Shown in pieces: positions 42,887 through 51,784 of a stretch of DNA of 64,000 nucleotides. Both the position numbers and the translations under genes were made by a program. The stretch spans positions 62,001-126,000 of the forward strand of contig NZ_JACSPV010000010.1 of the NCBI RefSeq assembly GCF_014836955.1, given 5' to 3'. The notes under the pieces are model-generated. The model was not told the origin of the DNA. It saw nothing but the letters and a program-made list of their open reading frames with translations, and ran no database searches. Position 1 is the first letter of the stretch, and every line of letters starts with the position of its first letter. This DNA is from Bacillus norwichensis (lineage in GTDB: Bacteria; Bacillota; Bacilli; Bacillales; Bacillaceae_C).

Positions 42887-43519
42887 ATGTTAAATGAAAA
42901 ACAGCTTAAAAATATCTTATTAACAGCAAGCATTCTTTTTCTCGGCTTTTGCAGCATAGCTATTCTTGTTGGGGCTCAGAAGTTAAACAGGTTTGATCAG
43001 GCAATCATTCAATTTATTCAAGGTTTAGAGTTCAAGCAACTTACCTCAGTGATGAAATTTTTTACTCAGATCGGATCGTTTTCAACGATCATGATGATCT
43101 TTTTACTTGTTTTGGTTATACTTGCTCTTTATAAAAGTAAACTGAATATGTTTATTTTTGGGATAGTGGTACTTGGAACGCCGTTTATTAATGAGGTGTT
43201 AAAGCAGGTATTTCAGCGGAGCCGTCCCTATTTGCACCGCTTAATTGAAATTGGTGGTTACAGTTTCCCGAGTGGACACTCGATGAATGCTGCTTCGCTT
43301 TTCGGTGTTCTGGCTTATCTTCTGTGGAAACATGTTCCGGGTAGAGCTGGCCGTACTGCGTTACTCAGTATCAGTAGTTTACTTATTCTTATGATTGGTG
43401 TGAGTAGAATTTATTTAGGCGTCCACTATCCGAGTGACGTCATTGCGGGGTATCTCGTAAGCAGCTCTTGGCTGTTAGCTGTCATTTGGGTATTCCACAA
43501 ATATTTAAGAAAAAAATAA
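42887..43519 (+). CDS. PAP2-type membrane phosphatase
   Basis: 210 residues with about six spans. The three phosphatase motifs are present: KQVFQRSRP (near 107), PSGHSMNA (near 127, catalytic His) and SRIYLGVHYPSDV (near 175, His nucleophile). The family acts on lipid pyrophosphates or phosphatidate outside the membrane, e.g. undecaprenyl pyrophosphate or phosphatidylglycerol phosphate. The ATG at 42887 has a weak ribosome site (TAGGGG). Monocistronic. Confidence 0.9.
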   Translation: MLNEKQLKNILLTASILFLGFCSIAILVGAQKLNRFDQAIIQFIQGLEFKQLTSVMKFFTQIGSFSTIMMIFLLVLVILALYKSKLNMFIFGIVVLGTPFINEVLKQVFQRSRPYLHRLIEIGGYSFPSGHSMNAASLFGVLAYLLWKHVPGRAGRTALLSISSLLILMIGVSRIYLGVHYPSDVIAGYLVSSSWLLAVIWVFHKYLRKK

Positions 43520-44236
43520 TTCCGTGGATATTCATGTTATATATCACCCAATATATAGTGTAGCTATTGTCCGATTTCAGTCATTCGATTTTTATATGTT
43601 TTGTGCCACGTTACATTGGAAAAACTTCGAAAATCTTAAAAAGCCAATGGAAGGCTAGATTCGTTAATATCATGCAAAACCCGTCACATCCATGTTCATA
43701 GAGCTGTTTTCCAATAGGAAGCAGTGTGTGGATATTGCGGAAATCATTTTTGTAAAAGCCAACTTTCGTTATTACAAATGATTGGTATCGTCCTGTACGG
43801 GAAAGTACTGTCTTGTGCTGTCCTGATGTTTTAGAGGATTATACAAAATTTTATTTTTATGACAGATTTACTTGAATTAATACAGGATCGCACTGGCCGG
43901 ATTTTATTATTCCTTTTGATAGTATTGTATTGTCAATACACTTAGTAGTTAAAATTATATACTATCTGTCAGCAGTATCGACAGTAGCTATATCTGTAGT
44001 TTGTTATGTAGCTTTCTTTACTGGAGGTTCTGTGTTATTCAAAAAAAGAAGTAGTTTCTTCGTACAGGATAAACCTGTACGTTCTTTGTTAATATGCCTT
44101 CTCTTGACCTTCAATGGTTATATTTAAATGTAGCATTTGAAGAAAGCAACCTTTATGATTTTGCTATCTTTAATTAGTTATTTGTATAATAAGAGTACGG
44201 ATATTTCCGGTATTTGTGTTGAAGAGAGGTATTAAA
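43520..44236. other. Gap with a possible transposase remnant
   Basis: No intact gene. Around 43725-43790 a stretch reading VCGYCGNHFCKSQLSLLQMIG resembles the zinc-finger start of ISL3-type transposases, but frames are broken and no ends were found. The rest is AT-rich with nothing recognised. Confidence 0.3.
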
Positions 44237-44725
44237 ATGAAATCTGAAGGTTTGTTCAGGGATATTATGAACGAGGTTGGAAGTATAGATAGCTTTGTCC
44301 TGAAACGAGAAGCCCAAAATAGTGAATATGAGGGTTTACTTTTAATAATAAATAAACACGTTTACAGAAGTAGACTTGCTAAATTAACTCCTAAAAAGAA
44401 GGGATATTTTGTAGCGTTTTGGGAGAAAGATACTAAGGGAATCAATCAAGCTTATAGCTATGAGAATTCACCAGAGAAATTAATCGTATCCGTTATAGAT
44501 AACGAGAGGAGGGGGCAATTTATTTTCCCTAAAAAAGCGCTTCTTAAATATGGAATACTGAAAAGTCCCAAGCAGAAGGGGAAAATGGCACTTAGAGTTT
44601 ATCCGAGTTGGGTAACTGAATTGAATACCAATGCTGCTAAGACTCAAACATGGCAAGTAGAATATTTTATTGATTTATCAGATGCTATCGATGTTGACAA
44701 GTTAAAGAAATTGTATTTTTTATAA
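44237..44725 (+). CDS. MepB family protein
   Basis: 162 residues. The sequence IDSFVLKREAQNSEYEGLLL, then VYRSRLAKLTPKKKGYFVAFWEKD (RLAKLTPKKKG core near residue 52) and GQFIFPKKALLKYGIL near 100 fit the MepB family, named from the staphylococcal mepRAB operon; its role is unknown and it may bind DNA or protein. Start ATG 44237 behind GAGAGG; an in-frame TTG at 44216 is less likely. Here there is no MepA-type pump or MarR regulator beside it. Strong terminator downstream. Confidence 0.8.
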   Translation: MKSEGLFRDIMNEVGSIDSFVLKREAQNSEYEGLLLIINKHVYRSRLAKLTPKKKGYFVAFWEKDTKGINQAYSYENSPEKLIVSVIDNERRGQFIFPKKALLKYGILKSPKQKGKMALRVYPSWVTELNTNAAKTQTWQVEYFIDLSDAIDVDKLKKLYFL

Positions 44726-44802
44726 TAAATGATATTAAAGAAGGGTACACGGTTCGCCTACGAAATTATCAATCTTTTTTAAAAAATGCACGCCAGAGAA
44801 AA

Positions 44803-44855
44803 ATACTCTCCACCATTTTGATCAACCTTTCTTCAAAATGGTGGAGAGTATTTGG
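44803..44855 (+). terminator. Terminator after the MepB-like gene
   Basis: ATACTCTCCACCATTTTG (44803-44820) pairs perfectly with its complement at 44834-44851, followed by TTT. 18 base pairs. Confidence 0.85.
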
Positions 44856-45283
44856 TGTTAAATCAGGAATGAAGGTAACTTTTTAATTTCAATGCTACAG
44901 GCGGTTTTTGAGGCCAGGCTTGGCGCATACCACCTTCATACTCATTACCTCTGTCCAGAAACGGCTTATGATACTCATCAAAACTCCCATTTGCATATCA
45001 TTACGAAGACTGTCGAAACATTAAGAGAGCTAAGCGAAGGGTATGTCGGTACGCCAAATCAAGAGGCTCGAGAGATTAAAATTGAATTGAACGCTGTTAC
45101 TTAGATCTATTTCTTGTGGAGTAAACAGCATCTACCCACGCAAAGTACATGCTTTTTTATACATAATTCTGCAAATTGAGTTATACTATTAAGATAGTAA
45201 AGGTTGATATATCACTGTTTTTAAGAGTTTTATTCAGGTGTTTACGCTGAAAAAATATTATACATTCTTATAAGGAGCCCGCC
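44856..45283. other. Gap with a doubtful 70-codon frame
   Basis: A frame at 44892-45104 (ARLGAYHLHTHYLCPETAYD at its start, GYVGTPNQEAREIK near its end) reads like the tail of an enzyme but has no ribosome site and no family could be named. It may be a gene fragment. The rest is AT-rich. Confidence 0.3.
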
Positions 45284-45586
45284 ATGAGTTCAAAAGAAAT
45301 GGAAAAGAAAATCATCGATAGTTATCGTAAAGATGAGAAAATGATGATACTCGTATTTGCACAATGGTGCATTAATCATGATTTGATTCCTGAGCAATTA
45401 TATAAGAAGGCCTATCCAGAACAGTCGGAAAATCAGGCTTTGAAAGAAGCATTAGAACTGACAGTGCCAAAGGAAGAAGCTGGAGTTATAGCGAATGATA
45501 CTTTACTTGGAGTGCTTTCCATGTTTGGAAATGAGGATCTAGCTTTCGTTGTGACGGAGGAAATCCAAAGAAATAGATTGCTTTAA
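45284..45586 (+). CDS. Small helical protein, first gene of the AAA/TPR cassette
   Basis: 100 residues, mostly helical, acidic and soluble; no family recognised. The N-terminus MSSKEMEKKIIDSYRKDEKM is followed by LVFAQWCINHDLIPEQLYKKAYPE. ATG 45284 behind ATAAGGAGCC. The AAA gene follows within 14 bases, so the two are translated together; it may be an adaptor or substrate-recognition subunit for that ATPase, by position only. Confidence 0.72.
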   Translation: MSSKEMEKKIIDSYRKDEKMMILVFAQWCINHDLIPEQLYKKAYPEQSENQALKEALELTVPKEEAGVIANDTLLGVLSMFGNEDLAFVVTEEIQRNRLL

Positions 45587-45600
45587 AGGAGGTGGGCTTG

Positions 45601-46545
45601 ATGCCCCACGATGAGCAGAATAAGAATAAGCTTAAAGTCATTCAATTTGACAAAGATCAAAATACACTTATTGAGTCGTTGCAGCCACAGGAAACCTTTG
45701 ATGATGTCGGTGGCATGGAAGATGTAAAGAAAAAAATCCAAATGAGTTTTATTTTACCGTTGCAAAATCCTGAATTCTTCCAAGCTTATGGCAAGGAAGC
45801 AGGCGGCAGTCTACTTTTATACGGGCCGCCAGGCTGCGGGAAAACCTTTTTGGCAAAGGCGATTGCAGGAGAAATCAATGCGAATTTCTTACATATGGAA
45901 TTACAGGCCATTTTATCAATGTATGTGGGTCAAAGTGAGCATAATCTTCATGACCTTTTTGAAAAAGCACGCGAACAAAAGCCTTGTGTACTCTTCATTG
46001 ATGAATTGGATGCACTGGGTGGCAGCAGGCAGAATATGAGACAACATCATGAAAGGATGCTTGTGAATCAATTACTAGTAGAGCTGGACGGACTCAGTTC
46101 CCACAATAACGGCGTGTATATTATCGGAGCAACCAATACGCCATGGTATTTAGATCCAGCCTTAAGAAGACCCGGGCGGTTCAATCAATTGATTTTCATT
46201 CCGCCGCCAAGTGAACAGGAAAGAGAGCTGATTTTAAAATTAAAGCTGAAAGACAAACCTCAGGCTAAATTGAATTTGAAAAAGCTTGCTGGCAAGTCTC
46301 AGCATTTCTCCGGTGCAGATCTGGAGCAGCTTGTAAATGATGCAATTGAATCTGCACTTCAACGTTCATTGGAGACAGGCGAATTGCAGCCGCTAACTGA
46401 CAATGATATTAATCACTCTCTAAAAGGCCGGAAACCGACAACACTGGAATGGTTTTCAACTGCGAAAAACTATGCGACTTTCAGTGATGTTAATAGAGAT
46501 TATCAGCATGTGCTGGATTATATCAAGGATAATAAAATTCGTTAG
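45601..46545 (+). CDS. Classical AAA ATPase (Cdc48/FtsH/Vps4-like module)
   Basis: 314 residues, a single AAA module. FDDVGGMEDVKKKI near 30 is the usual N-linker. Walker A GPPGCGKTFLAKAIAGE is near 73, pore loop MYVGQSE near 100, Walker B CVLFIDELDALGG near 127, sensor 1 IGATNTPW near 172, and arginine fingers in LRRPGRFNQ near 187. A C-terminal helix pair, TTLEWFSTAKNYATF near 280, resembles the Vps4-type tail. No protease domain, so an unfoldase or remodeller. ATG 45601 follows AAAGGAGG at eight bases; GTG 45592 in frame overlaps the site. Flanked by the small protein and the TPR protein as one operon. Confidence 0.88.
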   Translation: MPHDEQNKNKLKVIQFDKDQNTLIESLQPQETFDDVGGMEDVKKKIQMSFILPLQNPEFFQAYGKEAGGSLLLYGPPGCGKTFLAKAIAGEINANFLHMELQAILSMYVGQSEHNLHDLFEKAREQKPCVLFIDELDALGGSRQNMRQHHERMLVNQLLVELDGLSSHNNGVYIIGATNTPWYLDPALRRPGRFNQLIFIPPPSEQERELILKLKLKDKPQAKLNLKKLAGKSQHFSGADLEQLVNDAIESALQRSLETGELQPLTDNDINHSLKGRKPTTLEWFSTAKNYATFSDVNRDYQHVLDYIKDNKIR

Positions 46546-46558
46546 GAAGTGAGCCTCG

Positions 46559-47437
46559 TTGAATGAAAGTCTCCAATACTCACAGTTTGAAAGGGCGGTT
46601 CAGCTGCTAGAATGGAATCGGTATCAAGATTCTATTAAAGAAACAGAAGCGTATATAAAATTGTACCCAGATGATCCGGATGGCTATGCGTTGTTGGGGA
46701 AAATTTTTTTGGAAATGGACGAATACAAAAAGGCTCTTCATTGGGCCGAGGAAGCGCTGAAAAAAGATCCTGAAAATCCGCTGGGGTGGGAAGTTAGAGC
46801 AGGTACGCTTTATACCCAGCAGAATTGGAAGGCTGCTAAGAAAAACATCATGGAAGCAATCAGCCTCTTCCCTGAAAACAGTTATTATTATTTTTTAGAT
46901 GGAAATATTTACAATCAACAAGGAAAATTTCATCAAGCAAAGGAAAGCTTTGAACATGCTTTGAGATTAGATCCGCATAATGCTTTATATCTTGCCAATT
47001 ATGGCTATGTTCAAAGTTTGCTAGGGAATAAGCAAGATTCTATTGAAATAGAAAAGCTTTCATTGGAATTGGATCCCGATAATTCTTTGATCTTTTTATA
47101 TTTGGGCTGGGCAGCAGATCAAAGAGGCGAGTATGGGAAAGCACTCAATTTTTTAGAAAATGCTGTGCGTCTTGATCCTGAAAACCCACAAACACGCGTC
47201 GAATACCTGGAAGTGCTGCAAAAACAATATAAAATTTATCGTTTTGTTCTGTTACCATCCAAACTTTTTTCAAAACTTAAGCCATGGGCTGCCATACTAC
47301 TTTGGATTTTTCTGTGGATTGTCTTCAAACCCCTTGTTCTTTTATTTATCATTTTGTACGGGGCGGCTCATTGGAGCACCAAATTGATTGTCAATTACAA
47401 GGTTTTTGGAACGGTATTTGTGAAAAATAAAAAATAA
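46559..47437 (+). CDS. TPR protein with C-terminal membrane anchor
   Basis: 292 residues. Five or six tetratricopeptide repeats span residues ~5-220 (for example ALHWAEEALKKDPENPLGW, AKESFEHALRLDPHNALY, ALNFLENAVRLDPENPQT). Two membrane segments follow, WAAILLWIFLWIVFKPLVLL near 242-262 and a hydrophobic stretch to ~275, then a basic tail KVFGTVFVKNKK. The repeats should face the cytoplasm. TTG start at 46559 behind AGGAAGTGAG, 14 bases after the AAA stop. It may tether the AAA ATPase to the membrane; AAA/TPR pairs occur in other bacteria but no function is known to me. Confidence 0.85.
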   Translation: MNESLQYSQFERAVQLLEWNRYQDSIKETEAYIKLYPDDPDGYALLGKIFLEMDEYKKALHWAEEALKKDPENPLGWEVRAGTLYTQQNWKAAKKNIMEAISLFPENSYYYFLDGNIYNQQGKFHQAKESFEHALRLDPHNALYLANYGYVQSLLGNKQDSIEIEKLSLELDPDNSLIFLYLGWAADQRGEYGKALNFLENAVRLDPENPQTRVEYLEVLQKQYKIYRFVLLPSKLFSKLKPWAAILLWIFLWIVFKPLVLLFIILYGAAHWSTKLIVNYKVFGTVFVKNKK

Positions 47438-47452
47438 AGGGTGATACAGTGG

Positions 47453-48394
47453 ATGATTGATTTAAACTTGATACGAGAAGCTAGGGAAAGAATAGCTCGC
47501 AGTGTGAAAAAAACCCCCATCATGACTTCAGAAACAATTTCCAAAGATCTTGGCAATGAATTGTTCTTCAAGTGTGAGCATCTCCAAAAAACCGGCGCAT
47601 TTAAAATCCGCGGCGCCTCTAATAAGGTCATTTATGAGGCACAGAGAAATACGAAACATGTGATTGCCGCTTCATCTGGAAATCATGGCCAGGCCGTAGC
47701 ATACATAGCTAATCAGCTTGGAATTTCATCTACTATCGTCGTACCTGAAGATGCCGCCACTTGCAAAAGGGATGCCATTATGGCCTATAACGGAAATCTT
47801 GAGTTTTGCGGGACGACATCAGAAGAACGGATTGAAAGAGCCAAACAAATCTGCGAAGACAGAAACGGTGTGTTTATTCCCCCATATGACGACCCTTTTA
47901 TTATGGCTGGGCAAGGAACTGCGGGGTTGGAGATTGTTGACCAACTGGATGAGATTGATGAAGTATACGTTCCCATCGGAGGCGGAGGTTTGATTTCAGG
48001 TATTGCTACCGCGATTAAAGAATCGAACCCAAACATCCGAGTTATCGGGGTGGAGCCGGCAATTGCCAACGACACCTATCTATCACTTAAGGAAAGAAAA
48101 AGGATCAATATTGGCGGAAGTTCAACGATTGCCGATGGATTAAGAACTTCCATACCTGGTGAGTTGACGTTCCCAATTGTTCAACATTATGTCGATGATA
48201 TCGTACTGGTTGAAGAGGAGTCAATCAAGCAAGCTTTTACCTATGTATTAACAAGAATGAAGCAGTTGATCGAGCCCTCTGGTGCAGTCTCGGTTGCAGG
48301 CGCGATGAAAAGGAGCCCTGAAGGCAAACGGATTGTCGCGCTAATTTCGGGAGGGAACGTTGATACTGAAGTGATTCCGAGTCTATTGAAATAA
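47453..48394 (+). CDS. Threonine/serine dehydratase family PLP enzyme
   Basis: 313 residues, the length of the catabolic (TdcB-like) or serine/threonine dehydratase group without the regulatory ACT domain of IlvA. The PLP lysine is in FKIRGASNKV near residue 50, SSGNHGQAVAY near 78, and the PLP phosphate loop VPIGGGGLISG near 175. Reaction: deamination of threonine or serine to 2-oxobutyrate or pyruvate; serine racemase activity is an alternative. ATG 47453 preferred, GTG 47441 in frame possible. Starts 15 bases after the TPR gene, so read as part of that operon. Confidence 0.88.
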   Translation: MIDLNLIREARERIARSVKKTPIMTSETISKDLGNELFFKCEHLQKTGAFKIRGASNKVIYEAQRNTKHVIAASSGNHGQAVAYIANQLGISSTIVVPEDAATCKRDAIMAYNGNLEFCGTTSEERIERAKQICEDRNGVFIPPYDDPFIMAGQGTAGLEIVDQLDEIDEVYVPIGGGGLISGIATAIKESNPNIRVIGVEPAIANDTYLSLKERKRINIGGSSTIADGLRTSIPGELTFPIVQHYVDDIVLVEEESIKQAFTYVLTRMKQLIEPSGAVSVAGAMKRSPEGKRIVALISGGNVDTEVIPSLLK

Positions 48395-48409
48395 GAGGAG
48401 GGACGTTCA

Positions 48410-48958
48410 ATGAGCGAAATGCTCGTACTGTACGGAAGCAGCAGACCATCGAGCAATACAGAGATTTTAACCAAACAGGCAACTGCCGGGATAAATGTAA
48501 AAGAGGTTTACCTAAGAGAATTTACCATTAAACCGATAGTTGATGGTAGGCATGCGGAACACGGCTTTGATGATGTAGACGATGATTATAACACGATTAT
48601 GAAGGAAGTCGAACAAAGCGATATTATACTATTTTCGACACCTATATACTGGTACAGCATGTCAGGGTTGATGAAAAATTTCATAGATCGCTGGTCGCAA
48701 ACTTTGAGGGATCCGAGGTTTCCAGATTTCAAAGAGAGAATGAGCACTAAAAAGGCCTATGTCATTGCGGTTGGAGGAGATCAGCCCCATATCAAAGGTT
48801 TAGCTTTGATTGATCAATTTCGCTGGATCTTTGAATTTGTCGGCATGTCATTCGGTGGATACATCATCGGCCAAGGCAATAAACCGAATGAAGTGCTGCA
48901 GGATGAAGTAGCGTTTCTATCAGCAAAAAAGTTGAATGAGGAACTAAAATCGTATTAA
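48410..48958 (+). CDS. Flavodoxin-fold NAD(P)H-dependent FMN reductase family protein
   Basis: 182 residues. The N-terminal phosphate-binding loop LVLYGSSRPSSNTEIL binds FMN, and IILFSTPIYWYSMSGLMKNFIDRW near residue 72 (STPIYWYSMSG core) is the second flavin contact. No membrane segments. Related proteins reduce quinones, azo compounds or iron-siderophores. ATG 48410 behind AGAGGAGGGA, 15 bases after the dehydratase gene, so same operon. A GATCCGAGTGGG hairpin at 48966-49003 may end the unit. Confidence 0.85.
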   Translation: MSEMLVLYGSSRPSSNTEILTKQATAGINVKEVYLREFTIKPIVDGRHAEHGFDDVDDDYNTIMKEVEQSDIILFSTPIYWYSMSGLMKNFIDRWSQTLRDPRFPDFKERMSTKKAYVIAVGGDQPHIKGLALIDQFRWIFEFVGMSFGGYIIGQGNKPNEVLQDEVAFLSAKKLNEELKSY

Positions 48959-48965
48959 AAATGTC

Positions 48966-49008
48966 TATCCCGCTTGGATCAATACGTATAGATCCGAGTG
49001 GGGGATTG
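48966..49008 (+). terminator. Possible terminator after the reductase gene
   Basis: CCCGCTTGGATC pairs with GATCCGAGTGGG (one G-U, one mismatch). The following T-run is poor. Confidence 0.45.
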
Positions 49009-49097
49009 TAAGGTACCATGAAGAAGTTTGTGTCGACTTTTTTATACATAGACTGGCAAAATCATAATAATCATCATTTGGCCATTATCAAACTCCG

Positions 49098-49240
49098 AAT
49101 GAAATGAATTGCCCATTCAATGGGGGTTCGAACCCTGCTGAATCAAGGTAAAGCGCCGGTGGATGCCATACTTCAGAGGAATATATTGAGCGAAGCTCCA
49201 TACAATTTTGGCGCACATACGCCAAAGCATATTTGATGAG
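49098..49240 (+). repeat. Dispersed structured repeat, copy B
   Basis: Related to 4102-4262 in the same orientation. Key features: CCCATTCAATGGG hairpin, perfect palindrome GGGTTCGAACCC, GGTGGATGCCATA, CTTCAGAGGAA, GAGC-GAA-GCTC hairpin, and GGCGCACATACGCC. Intergenic, no coding sequence. The GGGTTCGAACCC block looks like a tRNA T-arm but no tRNA surrounds it. Confidence 0.72.
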
Positions 49241-49783
49241 AGGCGTTTCCACTTATTATTTTTAAACAAGGAGATATTTTGCTCAAATATTCTAATAATA
49301 TTGAAAAAATAACCTTTGTCAGCTCTGATTGTTTTTCAATAAGAAACGTAGTTTTATTGGGAAATCGTCTGTTGCGCTAGAATATAAAGGACTTCTAATC
49401 AATCACCTTTTAAGGATTTTGGTGAAAATTGGCATATCCTACACTTAATTTTAGGAACATGTCTCATAGAAATCGTTATCATGATTAGAGTTGCTGGCAC
49501 TCCGTTGCTTTTCTATTATTAATTTTCTTGTAATTTGAGTGTAGTGATTATATAATAAATTCATAATCTGTTATACAACAATGGAACATCCCTTTTCGAC
49601 AATACCTTACAGGTCATTGTTTTTTATTTGTATAAGCGTTTACATTTATCTGGGGGGCATCACTTGCTTAGTGCTTAATTCAATGAATTGAAATTTCATA
49701 AAATAATAGATTGAATGGTCGATTGGGGAAAATCTTCACCATTGTAAAAAGATGCTAGAAGAAGAAATGGGAGGAAGAAGAGC
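49241..49783. other. Leader region of the sulfate adenylyltransferase gene
   Basis: AT-rich, no gene and no S-box or other riboswitch seen. TATAAGCGTTTACA at 49631-49644 is one base from the catabolite-response consensus. Otherwise nothing recognised. Confidence 0.35.
49631..49644 (+). promoter_or_regulatory. Possible cre (CcpA) site
   Basis: TATAAGCGTTTACA against the consensus TGTAAGCGNTNACA: one clear mismatch at the second base. Position about 140 bases before the start codon. Confidence 0.3.
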
Positions 49784-51517
49784 ATGGATCAAAAAATTGC
49801 AGTTGCAAAAACCGAGGACTTCACCAATTATCCGCAACAGCCACATGGCGGAAAGCTGGTAGACAGAGTATTGAGAGGCAAAGAGCGAGAAGAAGAGCTA
49901 ATCAGAGCCAGAGAGCTGCCCACCATTATGGTTGATTTAGAAGCTGTCATCACTCTTGAAATGATCGCTACTGGCGTTCTATCGCCCAATGAAGGTTTTA
50001 TGAATGAGGCAGACTATAAGTCAGTACTTTATGAAGGCCGATTGAAAAGTGGGGTAGTCTGGCCGGTTCCGCTCAGCTTTGCACCGATTGGAAACAGAAA
50101 TAAAGAAGTTGTTGCTTCTCTTTCTGTTGGCGATGAAGTAGCATTAGCAGATGAAACAAAAGAGCCCGTGGCCATCTTAAAGATAGAAGATCTTTTCTCT
50201 TATAACAAAGAAGAGCGAGCTGCCCAATTGTTCGGAACAACGGATCGCAACCACCCAGGTGTAGATTCGATTTTCCGCAGAATGGGGGACATAGCATTAG
50301 GGGGACCCATCACACTTTTACGCAGGGTAGATTGGGGACCGTTTGAAAAAATTCGCTTGGAACCAAAGGATACATGGAGAATTTTTTACGAAGAAAAGAA
50401 ATTTCGTTCAGTAGGCGGATTCATTACTGGTGCAAACCCGCTTCATAGAGGACATGAATATATTCACAAGAATGCCTTAGAGACAGTTGATGGCTTGTTA
50501 GTGCAGCCATTAGTAGAAATGGCTAAACGTGAGTATACGAGAAATGAGTTTCGCATGCTGTCTTACCGAAGTGTTTTAGATACCTATTATCCAAAAGAGA
50601 GAGTCTCGCTTGCTCCACTAAGGGTTACGTATATTTTTGCTGGCCCGCGCGAAACTGTCTTACATGCATTAATTATGAAAAACTTCGGTTGCACGCATGC
50701 ACTCATCGGCCGTGACCATGCCGGTGTCGGGGATTATTATGATAAATACGCGAGCCACTCGATTTTCGATCAGTTTTCTCCAGAAGAATTAGGCATTAAT
50801 ATTCAGTTGTACCATGAGGTTTTCTATTGTACTCGCTGCTCAAATCATGCAACTGAAAAAACTTGTTTCCATGATGATCGTTTCCGTCTGAAAATATCTG
50901 GAACCGGTATTAGAGAAATGCTACGTCACGGCATCATGCCGCCAAAAGAAGTAGTTCGCCCTGAATCAAGCCGGATCGCTATGCAGGGAATACAGCCTAA
51001 AGGCTTAGACGAGGATCAAAGATCTATCTCTCCAGTGGGTAAAACAATTAAAAGCATGTTCCCATTCTATTTGGAAGCTACACGCCTCGGTGGAACATAC
51101 CGTCGTGAGAACCTCACAGCAGAGGAACTGACTATGCGGGATTTGGAAGCGGCGACATTGGATGTTCGCTTGAACGCAGACCGAATTTATCAGGACATTT
51201 ATGAAGAGTATACGTATGTCGGGGATGCGGATCGTGATATTCAGAGACAATGGGTTACAGAATCCCGCGAAGCCTTGCGTCAACAGCAAGAAATGGTTGT
51301 AGAAGATTTGGAAGAAAAGGTGAAGCAGGCTCCTGAAACAGCATCTGACGAATTTTTATATCAGGACAAAGAAGAATCTCAACGCGAGCTTGAAGTTGCC
51401 CAAAAAATTCTTGAGGATATTCCTCCGGCGCTACGTGCTGATAAAATTGAATACCGTGTATGGAACCCACTGCCATATAAGCGTTATCGCGGCAGTGATG
51501 AACCTGAAGATAAATAA
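49784..51517 (+). CDS. sat: Sulfate adenylyltransferase with a long C-terminal extension
   Basis: ATP sulfurylase: sulfate plus ATP to APS. 577 residues, against about 380-390 for the B. subtilis assimilatory enzyme. The PUA-like N-terminal domain is at ~40-200. The catalytic domain has GANPLHRGHEYIH near 219 (the HxxH nucleotide motif), a QPLVEMAKREYTR stretch, and GRDHAGVGDYYDKYA near 308. CTRCSNHATEKTC near 352 could bind zinc. From ~400 on comes an acidic, helical tail (coiled-coil-like EALRQQQEMVVEDLEEKV) with no kinase P-loop, so not a fused APS kinase. ATG 49784 behind GGGAGGAAG. No cys genes beside it. Regulation unclear. Confidence 0.87.
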   Translation: MDQKIAVAKTEDFTNYPQQPHGGKLVDRVLRGKEREEELIRARELPTIMVDLEAVITLEMIATGVLSPNEGFMNEADYKSVLYEGRLKSGVVWPVPLSFAPIGNRNKEVVASLSVGDEVALADETKEPVAILKIEDLFSYNKEERAAQLFGTTDRNHPGVDSIFRRMGDIALGGPITLLRRVDWGPFEKIRLEPKDTWRIFYEEKKFRSVGGFITGANPLHRGHEYIHKNALETVDGLLVQPLVEMAKREYTRNEFRMLSYRSVLDTYYPKERVSLAPLRVTYIFAGPRETVLHALIMKNFGCTHALIGRDHAGVGDYYDKYASHSIFDQFSPEELGINIQLYHEVFYCTRCSNHATEKTCFHDDRFRLKISGTGIREMLRHGIMPPKEVVRPESSRIAMQGIQPKGLDEDQRSISPVGKTIKSMFPFYLEATRLGGTYRRENLTAEELTMRDLEAATLDVRLNADRIYQDIYEEYTYVGDADRDIQRQWVTESREALRQQQEMVVEDLEEKVKQAPETASDEFLYQDKEESQRELEVAQKILEDIPPALRADKIEYRVWNPLPYKRYRGSDEPEDK

Positions 51518-51585
51518 AATATCAAATGAATTTGAAAACGCCTTCGTATGTATTTGAGGAACCACTAAAAAAGTCCTAATATACA

Positions 51586-51630
51586 AAAATGCAGAAACCC
51601 TTCATAAGCGTAAGGGTTTCTGCATTTTAT
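51586..51630 (+). terminator. Terminator after sat
   Basis: AAATGCAGAAACCCTT pairs perfectly with AAGGGTTTCTGCATTT around a 9-base loop, followed by T residues. Confidence 0.93.
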
Positions 51631-51784
51631 TGCGGAGGTTTTCAATATAGATGAGTTCATCTGGATGAAATTTGTAAATCATACCCGACTTTGGTCATAT
51701 TTATCATAATCTAGTCGAAAATTTGAATCTATGGATGTATAATTAATAGTTGGAACAAATTATACATGGAGAGGAGACCCTAAC

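Noticed and set aside
44892-45104. 70-codon frame as a real gene
   Set aside because: No ribosome site and no recognisable family; listed only as a doubtful fragment.
49241-49783. S-box (SAM) riboswitch before sat
   Set aside because: None of the conserved S-box blocks are visible on the plus strand.
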